Positions 12,948 to 19,634 of a DNA stretch of 23,740 nucleotides are shown here, piece after piece (position 1 is the first letter of the stretch; each line of letters begins with the position of its first letter). Source of the DNA: a virus; IMG/VR virus record IMGVR_UViG_3300027852_000168, positions 1 through 23,740 of that record. The stretch is one strand, 5' to 3'. The notes below the pieces were generated by a model that was not told the DNA's origin, did no database searches, and saw only the letters and a list, made by a program, of their open reading frames with translations. The position numbers were made by a program, and so were the translations under genes.

Positions 12948-13109
12948 ATGATTTCTTCACGGGAAAGAATTCGGATTTATCGGCGTTGGATATGGGTCGG
13001 CTTCAAAGAACGGATAATTGATCTTGGATATTTGTCGATTCCAGTTTTCACAATGACCGGCGTTATTGCCGTTTGTGCTAAGTTTTGGATGTGGGTGCTT
13101 GGGATATGA
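12948..13109 (+). CDS. Small membrane protein, 53 residues
   Basis: Begins MISSRERIRIYRRWIWVGF, a strongly basic N-terminus, followed by a hydrophobic stretch (YLSIPVFTMTGVIAVCAKFW, about residues 28-47) fit for one membrane helix with the N-terminus inside. The ribosome site AAGGGAG is good, and the stop overlaps the next start by ATGA. Its place just after the terminase and before a possible cell-wall-type hydrolase makes a holin-like or spanin-like role conceivable, but no family is recognised. Confidence 0.55.
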   Translation: MISSRERIRIYRRWIWVGFKERIIDLGYLSIPVFTMTGVIAVCAKFWMWVLGI

Positions 13110-13633
13110 ACATCGGTTTGTCAAATGAACGCTTCACGGCTTGGGTTGTTTTCCAGGGTGCAGAGCATCGGCGCTTCTGGCGGTTGTTCACAAAGCGGGG
13201 ATGGCGTCACTGTTTCGTGATCGTCCCAGCATACAACCATGAAGTTGGGCTAAAGGCGGGAAGGTCTTGTGTTGTGATTGATCCCCGAACAAATCACGTT
13301 TCCATTGACGTGCTGTTTATGCCAGCCGAAGACGTTGCCAATCATGCGTTGGAACAGGGCGCAAAATGCGTGATAAAATATTACGTTGACCGCAGGGGGC
13401 TTCCCGATTACGTTCCAAGGGGAATTCTTACTTGCGTGTCGATGCTAAAGGCGATCTGTGGAATTGGGGCTTGGTATGTTTGGACCCCGCAACATTTTGC
13501 AAGGTGGCTTTTGCTAAACGGCGGTGAACTGATCACAAGGGACAAAGTTGATGGCGAAGCTGTTCAAGGTGAAAACTCCGGGGCCAAGCTCAGCAATGCT
13601 GCAAGCCCAAAGGCGACAATCGCAATCGGTTGA
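13106..13633 (+). CDS. Conserved virion-region protein, possible permuted papain-like fold
   Basis: A 175-residue protein from the ATG at 13106 (ATGA overlap). An early His segment R-H35-C-F-V-I-V is followed by beta strands (SCVVIDPRTNHVSIDVLFM), and a late segment L-T-C110-V-S-M-L-K leads into GIGAWYVWTPQHFARWL. His first, Cys later, then a T-P-x-x-L step is the order of permuted papain-like enzymes (YiiX/LRAT type). Relatives occur beside portal genes in other phages without known function. Its last 27 codons overlap the next gene in another frame. Enzymatic role and partner are unproven; it could act on peptidoglycan or on a virion protein. Confidence 0.55.
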   Translation: MNIGLSNERFTAWVVFQGAEHRRFWRLFTKRGWRHCFVIVPAYNHEVGLKAGRSCVVIDPRTNHVSIDVLFMPAEDVANHALEQGAKCVIKYYVDRRGLPDYVPRGILTCVSMLKAICGIGAWYVWTPQHFARWLLLNGGELITRDKVDGEAVQGENSGAKLSNAASPKATIAIG

Positions 13634-13760
13634 AGACCAAACGGCCAATGAAGCGCGTGAGATTGGAGCCAGAAATCGCCTGATTGATTCGACCCGCAAA
13701 GGTGGCGGGTTGTTTTCACGCCGGGGCGCTCAGGGCGTTGTCAAAGAAACACTTGGTTAA
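13551..13760 (+). CDS. Small basic protein upstream of the portal gene
   Basis: A 69-residue protein from the ATG at 13551 (AAGGGAC upstream). It starts inside the previous gene and overlaps it by 83 bp in a different frame, unusually long for this genome. The C-terminal half, with RNRLIDSTRKGGG, then LFSRRGAQG and a final LG, follows a pattern seen in small proteins just before podovirus portal genes. The N-terminal half is a Gln/Ser-rich helix. It may be a head-assembly accessory protein; function unknown. Confidence 0.6.
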   Translation: MAKLFKVKTPGPSSAMLQAQRRQSQSVEDQTANEAREIGARNRLIDSTRKGGGLFSRRGAQGVVKETLG

Positions 13761-13774
13761 GTTCTGGAAAATGA

Positions 13775-15421
13775 ATGGCGCGCTTGAATGTCGAAACTGT
13801 CAAAGAAGCATCAGACAAGGCATGGAATGCGAAATCCCACTTTGATGATCTAATCAAGGAAGCGTTTGAATACGCCCTTCCTGACCGAAACACCTACCAT
13901 TCAAACGGAACTGGCAAGCCGCAAGGTTCTTCTGGTGAAAAGGGGAAAGATAAGAATTCCCGTCGCGTGTTTGACAGCACCCTTCAGAATGACGCCATCA
14001 AGATCACCAACAGAATCCAATATGAGCTTTTCCCCATCGGCCATCAGTGGGCTTCTTTTTTGCCTGGTGCCTTTGTTCAAACCACCGATCAAGAACAAGC
14101 CCGGCGTGACCTGTATGCGCTTCAACAGGTGATATTCACTTCCATTAGCTTCAGCAATTTTGATCTTTCAATTTCTGAATGGCTGTTGGAATTGGTTGTA
14201 GCTGGCACGGCTTGCATGATGGTGATGGGCGGTGATGAAGACAATCCGGTTGTCTATCAGACCGTTTCGCAATCGCATGTTGCCCTTCGTGAAGGCGCGC
14301 TTGGCAAGATTGACCTGATTTCGCGTATGCACAAAATGAGGATCAGCCTTGTTGAACAAACCTGGCCAGATTCGAAGTTCGCTATCTCGGAAGACGAACG
14401 GAAAGAAGACGCTGAAATTGATTTGATTGATGTGTGCTATTATTCGTTTAAGGACAAAGAATGGTTCTATGACGTGATCGTCACGGCGGGCCTGAAATCC
14501 AAGGAAGAAAAGAGGATTGTTGAACGGTCCTATCAGATCTGCCCTTGGGTGATTGCGCGCTGGAACAAGGCTGCTGAAGAAGTTCAGGGGCGTTCGCTTG
14601 TGATGCAGGCCTTGCCTGATGCAAGGGTTCTTTCAGCCATCAAAGCATACCTGTTGCGCCATGCAGCTTTGGCCATCGGCGGCGTGTTCATGGTCAAAAA
14701 TGATGGCGTGGTGAATGCGAACAACGTTCGGGTTTTTCCCGGCGCCACAATCCCGGTTCGCACAACCGGCGGGCCTGCTGGTGCTTCTATCGCGCCGCTT
14801 CCTGTTGCTGGTGATGTTAACCTTGCCGATCTTGTCATTCGTGATCTTGTCAATTCCATTCATCAGATAATGCTGAATGATGGGATGCCTGATGTTTCCG
14901 AAGGGGTTAGAACCGCCACAGAGCTTGTTGAACGGATGAAAGAACTTCAACAATCCCTTGGCGCACCGTTCGCCAGGATATTGAAGGAAGGGATTGTTCC
15001 GATGCTGGAATCAAGCATCGCAGTTCTTGCCGAACAAGGCGTTATCCCTGTTGAAGCTGGTCGAAAGATTAAGCTGAACAATGGTGAAATTGATGTGAAG
15101 TTTGCATCGCCACTGGTTCAGGGCCAATCAATTCGTGAGGTGGAAGCCGCCCGGAATTCTATGCAGATCACGAAAGAAGCTGCTGGCGAAGAAGCCGTTG
15201 GGCTGAATTTCAAGATAGAAGACTTTGGTGCATGGGTGGGCGCGAAGCTGGGCATGGTCCCAGAATTGATGCGAACCGTTGAAGAACGGGAAAAGATGCA
15301 GGAACAGGCGGGGCAAATTCAGGCCGCGCAGGCAACGGGGCAACCCCCTGTTGGGGGGGATGGTGGTGTTATGCCACAACAACAGCAACAGCAAGGCCAA
15401 CAACCCCCCATGGCCGCATAA
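13775..15421 (+). CDS. Portal (head-tail connector), T7-like
   Basis: A 548-residue protein of the podovirus head-tail connector type (PF12236-like). Supporting segments are an early FEYALPDRNTY region, DSTLQNDAIKITNRIQYELFP, the long alpha/beta core, and near residues 375-420 the helix RTATELVERMKELQQSLGAP with ARILKEGIVPML, the usual connector stem signature. The C-terminus is Gln-rich (MPQQQQQQGQQ). It forms the ring through which the terminase loads DNA and to which the tail tubular proteins attach. The ATG at 13775 has GGAAA five bases upstream; an out-of-frame ATG at 13771 was rejected. Confidence 0.92.
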   Translation: MARLNVETVKEASDKAWNAKSHFDDLIKEAFEYALPDRNTYHSNGTGKPQGSSGEKGKDKNSRRVFDSTLQNDAIKITNRIQYELFPIGHQWASFLPGAFVQTTDQEQARRDLYALQQVIFTSISFSNFDLSISEWLLELVVAGTACMMVMGGDEDNPVVYQTVSQSHVALREGALGKIDLISRMHKMRISLVEQTWPDSKFAISEDERKEDAEIDLIDVCYYSFKDKEWFYDVIVTAGLKSKEEKRIVERSYQICPWVIARWNKAAEEVQGRSLVMQALPDARVLSAIKAYLLRHAALAIGGVFMVKNDGVVNANNVRVFPGATIPVRTTGGPAGASIAPLPVAGDVNLADLVIRDLVNSIHQIMLNDGMPDVSEGVRTATELVERMKELQQSLGAPFARILKEGIVPMLESSIAVLAEQGVIPVEAGRKIKLNNGEIDVKFASPLVQGQSIREVEAARNSMQITKEAAGEEAVGLNFKIEDFGAWVGAKLGMVPELMRTVEEREKMQEQAGQIQAAQATGQPPVGGDGGVMPQQQQQQGQQPPMAA

Positions 15422-15432
15422 GGTGATCTGAA

Positions 15433-15804
15433 ATGGTAGACAAAAACCAAGCGTTCGATTGGCTTTCGGGCGCTTTGAACGTTCCGGAAGATGGCGGAAT
15501 AAAAGAAAACCAAAAGATGATGGATGAAGCGTTCCAAGGCCAAATGGAACTGGCGCGATTGGTTCATGCAGTTTTCGAAACACCGCAGGGGATTGACCTG
15601 ATGGATCGTCTGTATGGCCTGACCCAAGGCGCGCCATTGATGCGCGTTTCCGGGTCTTTGGTGGAAGGCGAAGTTGCGCTTTCGCCTTCCGACTGGGCCT
15701 ATATTCGTGAAGGGCAAAACAGCGTTATTCGCTTCCTTCTCGGACAAATCGAACTGGCCAAAAACCCGCCAGTTCAAATTCAACCAACGGAGGAAGAAAC
15801 ATGA
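15433..15804 (+). CDS. Bbp19-like virion-region protein
   Basis: A 123-residue protein. RLVHAVFETPQGIDLMDRLY, then a short loop, then YIREGQNSVIRFLLGQIELA, follows the phage Bbp19-like pattern (F-x-T-P-x-G-x-x-x-L ... E-G-x-x-x-x-x-x-x-I). Such proteins sit next to portal genes in many phages and are presumed structural or assembly factors. The gene follows the portal stop by 11 bp and overlaps the next gene by ATGA. Ribosome site AAGGTGATC. Confidence 0.65.
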   Translation: MVDKNQAFDWLSGALNVPEDGGIKENQKMMDEAFQGQMELARLVHAVFETPQGIDLMDRLYGLTQGAPLMRVSGSLVEGEVALSPSDWAYIREGQNSVIRFLLGQIELAKNPPVQIQPTEEET

Positions 15805-16421
15805 CAAACCTATCCCTGGCTGGCGCTCTCAATGCGCTGGACGTGAATCGTGATGATGATTGGACCAATGGGGGCGACCCATTAATGAAGCGGATCCATG
15901 AATTGATGGGAACCAACGACACAACCCGCGCAGATGTTGAAGCCATGACGCCACACGGTTTCAACCGCTCAAATGCCCACGCCGCATCATCGTTTCAGGA
16001 GGTCGATAATGGAACTGCTTCTGATCCTGAAACCACTTCCGAAACACCTTCAGCCGATGCTGGGGCCGAAGCCTCTCAAATGGGTGGTGAAACAGGGGCC
16101 GCGAATAACGAAGCGAATGAGAACGTGGGCCTAACCCGATCATCTGCATCCATGGCCGTTGAAGAATGTCTTTCAGGTTGTTTTGATGGGCGTGATTTTG
16201 ACGCCATCTGCTTGATAGAAGCCGTGGTCGCTGCGGCGCAAAGTGACCGCTACATGCGCAACAGCGCGCTTCAAAGCCTCGTTCACGGCTATCAGGCTTC
16301 GCAAGGCCAGATCAAGGAGGTGCAGGGTCGTTTGGATGCCCGGATTGCTGATCGGGCAAAGAAGAATGCTATTTCCCGCGCCAAAACGGCGGATGAAGAA
16401 GAATACGATATTCCGGCTTAG
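15801..16421 (+). CDS. Hypothetical head-region protein with N-terminal W-T-x-G-G-x-P motif
   Basis: A 206-residue protein. Residues about 7-56 (GALNALDVNRDDDWTNGGDP ... TRADVEAMTPHGFNR) match a small N-terminal module found in phage head-region proteins. The middle (about 60-120) is an acidic, disordered Ser/Thr/Glu/Ala linker. The C-terminal part is helical and charged (QIKEVQGRLDARIADRAKKN). The strong AGGAGG at 15998-16003 is internal and serves no in-frame start (see findings). An intrinsic terminator follows. It is probably an assembly accessory protein; function unknown. Confidence 0.6.
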   Translation: MTNLSLAGALNALDVNRDDDWTNGGDPLMKRIHELMGTNDTTRADVEAMTPHGFNRSNAHAASSFQEVDNGTASDPETTSETPSADAGAEASQMGGETGAANNEANENVGLTRSSASMAVEECLSGCFDGRDFDAICLIEAVVAAAQSDRYMRNSALQSLVHGYQASQGQIKEVQGRLDARIADRAKKNAISRAKTADEEEYDIPA

Positions 16422-16446
16422 ATCGGCCGGAATCGTGACAACACAT

Positions 16447-16477
16447 AAGGGCTGGGCAATCAAGCCTTGCCCTTTTT
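16447..16477 (+). terminator. Intrinsic terminator before the scaffold gene
   Basis: An outer stem AAGGGC/GCCCTT and an inner stem GGC/GCC are separated by a small internal loop, with loop AATCAA, followed by five T. It sits 26 bp after the stop of the preceding gene and ends 24 bp before the scaffold start. In an operon of virion genes it would reduce, rather than block, transcription into the scaffold gene. Confidence 0.7.
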
Positions 16478-16500
16478 GACAACAGCAAAGGGCAACAAAA

Positions 16501-17496
16501 ATGAAATGGAATGAACGACGCGCAATGCTTATGGGCCTCAGCGCGGGGCCGGTGTTTGATAAACCCGATGAAGGCACACCCGGCAACGATGAAGCTGACA
16601 AGGGCGATCAGGGCGGTGAAGATATTGGGTCTGATCGCAGCGAAACGAAATCGGAAACAAACATCACTGGTGGCCTGCTGGACCGACGCAAATCAGATGA
16701 AGGCACCAAACCGGACGACAAGCCCGAAAACAAAACCCCGGATGATGGACGCCCGGAAGGCCTCGCTGATAAGTTTTGGGATGCTGACAAAAAAACAGTT
16801 CGGCAAGATGTTCTGGCTAAATCCTATTCAGAACTGGAAACCGCGCATGGCAAACTGAAGCGTGAAAAGGCTGTTGGCGGCGAAGTTCCGGAAAGTGCCG
16901 ATGATTATTTCACCGAAGGTTTGGAATTGGGCGATGATGTTGATCGCCTGACCGTCGATGGTCCTGATGATCCGGGCTTGAAGGCCTGGGGCAAGGTTTG
17001 CCACAAAAGGGGGATCGGAAAAGAACTGGCGGTTGATCTGGCCAAAGACATGTTCGGACTGATGAACGAACATGCCCCAGAACCATTGGACGCTGATGCT
17101 GAATATGACAAGCTGGGCAAAGGCGCGGATGCCATTATTGACGGGGTTTTCACTTGGGTTGAAGGCGCTGAATCATCAGGGCGTCTGTCTGAAGATGATG
17201 TAGAAGTTATCAATGGCCTTTCGCAAACAGCCAATGGAATCAAGTTCCTTGTGGCAATGCGGGCGATGGCCGGGGAACAACGTATTCCGCTTGTGCCATC
17301 AACCGGCGCACGGGGCCTGTCTCAAGATCAGTGGCGCGAGGAAATGAAAACGGCGGTGAAGGACAAAGATTACAAACGTCAGAGCGAACTTGAAGAAATG
17401 TCGGCGGGTATTTTTGGGGATCACCCGTCAAGCGGAAGTTTTTCCGGTGGTGTGGATCACGAAAAAACATTGACGCGGGCCGCAACCAAAAGTTAG
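16501..17496 (+). CDS. Capsid scaffolding protein
   Basis: A 331-residue very acidic protein (many Asp/Glu, few aromatics) directly before the major coat gene. The first 80 residues are disordered and polar. Then RPEGLADKFWDADKKTVRQD and LAKSYSELETAHGKLKREKA form the segment typical of podovirus scaffold/capsid-assembly proteins. The rest is helical with a charged C-terminus (KDKDYKRQSELEEM ... TRAATKS) that could bind coat subunits. It directs procapsid assembly and is lost on maturation. The gene is bounded by intrinsic terminators on both sides. Confidence 0.82.
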   Translation: MKWNERRAMLMGLSAGPVFDKPDEGTPGNDEADKGDQGGEDIGSDRSETKSETNITGGLLDRRKSDEGTKPDDKPENKTPDDGRPEGLADKFWDADKKTVRQDVLAKSYSELETAHGKLKREKAVGGEVPESADDYFTEGLELGDDVDRLTVDGPDDPGLKAWGKVCHKRGIGKELAVDLAKDMFGLMNEHAPEPLDADAEYDKLGKGADAIIDGVFTWVEGAESSGRLSEDDVEVINGLSQTANGIKFLVAMRAMAGEQRIPLVPSTGARGLSQDQWREEMKTAVKDKDYKRQSELEEMSAGIFGDHPSSGSFSGGVDHEKTLTRAATKS

Positions 17497-17540
17497 GTTC
17501 AGGAAGACACTCCCTGGTGTTGCGGTTGTGCAGGCTGCGG

Positions 17541-17572
17541 AAAGCCCGTCATCGAAAGATGGCGGGTTTTTT
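17541..17572 (+). terminator. Strong intrinsic terminator after the scaffold gene
   Basis: A nine-pair stem CCCGTCATC/GATGGCGGG (one G-U pair) closes a GAAA tetraloop and is followed by TTTTTT. The A-run before the stem (17541-17543) also pairs with the T-run, so it might work in both directions. It lies 44 bp after the scaffold stop and would separate scaffold from coat transcription. Confidence 0.85.
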
Positions 17573-17578
17573 CTTGCC

Positions 17579-17608
17579 TTGACAAGCGCAATGGATAACC
17601 CCTACTTT
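17579..17608 (+). promoter_or_regulatory. Candidate promoter for the major coat gene
   Basis: A perfect -35 hexamer TTGACA (17579-17584) lies directly behind the terminator. The best -10 match, TACTTT (17603-17608), is weak and sits at 18-bp spacing. The position between a strong terminator and the coat gene is what supports it. It would give a 5' leader of about 160 bases. Confidence 0.4.
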
Positions 17609-17774
17609 CGCGGCCAACGGAAAGCCCCTAATCGCACAACTAGCGCCCGGCAGTTCTGTTGCAAGACGCGGCCCGGAACGGCCACGGGAACACAACCGGC
17701 AACGGCCTTCCCAACAACACGTTTCGCCCTAACCGCAATTCACCTGATATTGAAACGCGGACAAGGGGTAAATC
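17609..17774 (+). other. Long untranslated leader before the coat gene
   Basis: No convincing gene starts here. The region is GC-rich with several GGCC/CCGG pieces that could fold. One frame (about 17644-17774) reads like protein (VLLQDAARNGHGNTTGNG ...) but begins just after a TAG and has no good start or ribosome site; it may be a remnant of a gene. The coat ribosome site AAGGGG lies at the end, 17763-17768. Confidence 0.4.
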
Positions 17775-18620
17775 ATGTCACGCAATCTAACGCAAAACGA
17801 ACAAAGCTCATTTGACGTTCGTGTGAAAGCGGCCTACGAAATGGGCGGGATGCTTCGCGCGACGGTCGAAATCGCTGACAACATTGTTGGTTCAACCCAT
17901 CGTTTTAACAAGATGGGGAAGGGTCTGGCGACCCGACGCATTGATCAAACTGATGTGGTTCCGATGAACATAACGCACGGCAATGCAACCGCAACCTTGG
18001 AAGATTGGAACGCTGCCGAATATACCGGCATTTTCAATCAGCAAAAAGTTCCCTACAAAGAACAGGACAAGCTGGCCGGTCGGATTGCCAATGCTATTGG
18101 TCGCCGCGAAGATCAACTGATCCTTGATGCGCTGGACGCTGCCGCCACATCTTTGACGGTTGATACCGACATTGGCGGCACTAACAGCGGATTGAACACC
18201 GCGAAATGTCGGCGGGCAAGACGCCTTATGAATGAAAAGGGCGTTCCGAAGGGCAGGGGTGAACGTTGCTTCCTTGTTTCCGCCACGGGCATGGAACAAC
18301 TGCTTGGCGACGGGGATGCAAACACGGTTGACAAAAACGTGATCAAGGCCCTTTTCGATGGCGAAATTGCCCACTGGGTTGGCTTTGACTTCATCGAAAT
18401 TGAAGATCGCGAAGAAGGCGGGTTGCCGAAAGCATCAAATGACCGGACCAACTTTGCCTATCACAAAGCTTCAACTGGCCTGGCCGTTGGCTTGAACATG
18501 CGCACAGAAGTCAACTATGTTGCACAAAAAACGTCTTATCTTGCGAACGGCCTTTTCAGCGCCGGTTCTGTTGCCATCGACGATGAAGGCATTGTTGAAA
18601 TCACCACAACCGAATCATAA
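17775..18620 (+). CDS. Major capsid protein
   Basis: A 281-residue coat protein of the Phage_capsid_2 (PF19821-like) type. Diagnostic segments are FDVRVKAAYEMGGMLRATVE (about 13-32), FNKMGKGLATRRIDQTDVVP (44-63), LEDWNAAEYTGIFNQQKVP (75-93), LAGRIANAIGRREDQLILDAL (100-120), and a C-terminal GLAVGLNMRTEVNYVA region. The fold expected for the family is HK97-like. It forms the icosahedral shell with scaffold and portal help. The gene stands alone between terminators, with its own candidate promoter and a good ribosome site (AAGGGG), consistent with high expression. Confidence 0.9.
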   Translation: MSRNLTQNEQSSFDVRVKAAYEMGGMLRATVEIADNIVGSTHRFNKMGKGLATRRIDQTDVVPMNITHGNATATLEDWNAAEYTGIFNQQKVPYKEQDKLAGRIANAIGRREDQLILDALDAAATSLTVDTDIGGTNSGLNTAKCRRARRLMNEKGVPKGRGERCFLVSATGMEQLLGDGDANTVDKNVIKALFDGEIAHWVGFDFIEIEDREEGGLPKASNDRTNFAYHKASTGLAVGLNMRTEVNYVAQKTSYLANGLFSAGSVAIDDEGIVEITTTES

Positions 18621-18628
18621 GAACATTT

Positions 18629-18657
18629 GGCGGGGCAATCAGCCCCGCTGATCTTTT
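18629..18657 (+). terminator. Hairpin after the coat gene
   Basis: A seven-pair GC-rich stem GCGGGGC/GCCCCGC with loop AATCA (18630-18648) lies 9 bp after the coat stop. The following T-run is short and interrupted (TGATCTTTTC), so it is probably a partial terminator or an mRNA-stabilising 3' end. Confidence 0.65.
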
Positions 18658-18679
18658 CAATCTCATAGGGAAGCAAGTC

Positions 18680-18925
18680 ATGGCTTTTTCAAAAACTAAA
18701 CTGGATCCAACTGGATCAGGGTCTAAAGGGGCTGGCGCGCGCGCCATTTACCAAACGACAGACAACAAAGCGACTGTGAAGGGGGCCGGTTATTTCAACT
18801 CGGTTGCAAACGAATTGATGAATGCAAAGTCGATGCTGATCATCGCTTCTGATGCGACGTTTGAAGCCAAGGTCACGGCCACATCAACCACTGTCACGAT
18901 AGCGGCCCTGGACGCTTACGCATAA
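18680..18925 (+). CDS. Small head protein, decoration-type candidate
   Basis: An 81-residue protein placed right after the coat gene. The layout SGSKGAGARAIYQTTDNKA, then VKGAGYFNSVANEL, then alternating strands (FEAKVTATSTTVTIAALDAYA) matches small beta-rich proteins that follow coat genes in many phages and are taken to be decoration or head-fibre proteins. Ribosome site AGGGAAGC. It is flanked by hairpins on both sides. A structural role is likely; the exact location on the particle is unknown. Confidence 0.65.
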   Translation: MAFSKTKLDPTGSGSKGAGARAIYQTTDNKATVKGAGYFNSVANELMNAKSMLIIASDATFEAKVTATSTTVTIAALDAYA

Positions 18926-18950
18926 TAATATCCCTTGCTGTTGGGGGTGC

Positions 18951-18985
18951 GGGCGGTGCTGGGGAAACCTGGCCCGCCCATTTTT
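18951..18985 (+). terminator. Intrinsic terminator before the tail genes
   Basis: The stem GGGCGG + GCTGGG / CCTGGC + CCGCCC (one bulged T, two G-U pairs) closes a GAAA tetraloop and is followed by ATTTTT. The T-run ends within the ribosome-site region of the gp11-like gene, so expression of the tail genes depends on readthrough or on a further promoter. Confidence 0.8.
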
Positions 18986-18998
18986 ATAAGGAAAGATC

Positions 18999-19634
18999 AT
19001 GGCTGAAACCGATATTTCAATTTGTTCCCGCGCATTGGTGACGCTTGGCGCGCAGCCAATATCTTCCTTTCTGCCCTCAGAAGGGGATACGGCAGTTATT
19101 TGTGCAAACATATATCCCGGCCTGAAGTTGGGCATCATGTCGCGCCATCAATGGCGGTTCTTGATGAAGAAAAAATCCCTTACTCGTGACGAAACTGCAC
19201 CTGTTGGGGAATGGCTCTATTCGTATGTGATCCCTGGTGATGCGATTGGTTTGCCGAATGCAATTTTTAGCTCTACGCAACAGCGGGTTTCAGAAGGTCA
19301 GTTTGAAGTTTTTGGTCGCCGTGTGTTTTGCAACTTTGAAGCCCTGATTATGGATTACACCGCTGATTCAAAAGAAGATATATGGCCACCATTCTTTGCC
19401 GACTTGATGGTCAAAAGCCTTTGCGCAGAAATCGCTTTTGCCGTTACAGATCAACAGAATGTAGCGGAAACGTGGTCATTGAAAGCGTATGGACCGCCAA
19501 GCCAAGGCGGCGTAGGTGGTGCCTTGGGCGATGCGATGGCGATTGACGGTCAGAGCAATGGGACTTCAGGAATTGTGTCAGATGCCTTTGTCAACGCACG
19601 GTTTGGCGGCGGCGGTTTTTTGGGGGGGTTCTAG
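18999..19634 (+). CDS. Tail tubular protein A-like (T7 gp11-type adaptor)
   Basis: A 211-residue protein. The start ETDISICSRALVTLGAQPIS with a following SEGDTAVICANIYPGL and HQWRF is the standard opening of podovirus gp11-type adaptors. The C-terminus is Gly-rich (ARFGGGGFLGGF). It bridges the portal and the nozzle protein encoded next. Ribosome site AAGGAAAG. The stop overlaps the GTG start of the next gene by one base (TAGTG). Confidence 0.85.
   Translation: MAETDISICSRALVTLGAQPISSFLPSEGDTAVICANIYPGLKLGIMSRHQWRFLMKKKSLTRDETAPVGEWLYSYVIPGDAIGLPNAIFSSTQQRVSEGQFEVFGRRVFCNFEALIMDYTADSKEDIWPPFFADLMVKSLCAEIAFAVTDQQNVAETWSLKAYGPPSQGGVGGALGDAMAIDGQSNGTSGIVSDAFVNARFGGGGFLGGF

Noticed and set aside
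17528-17815. 95-codon frame spanning the coat-gene leader
   Set aside because: It crosses a strong terminator, overlaps the coat start by 41 bp, has no ribosome site, and its translation has no protein-like pattern.
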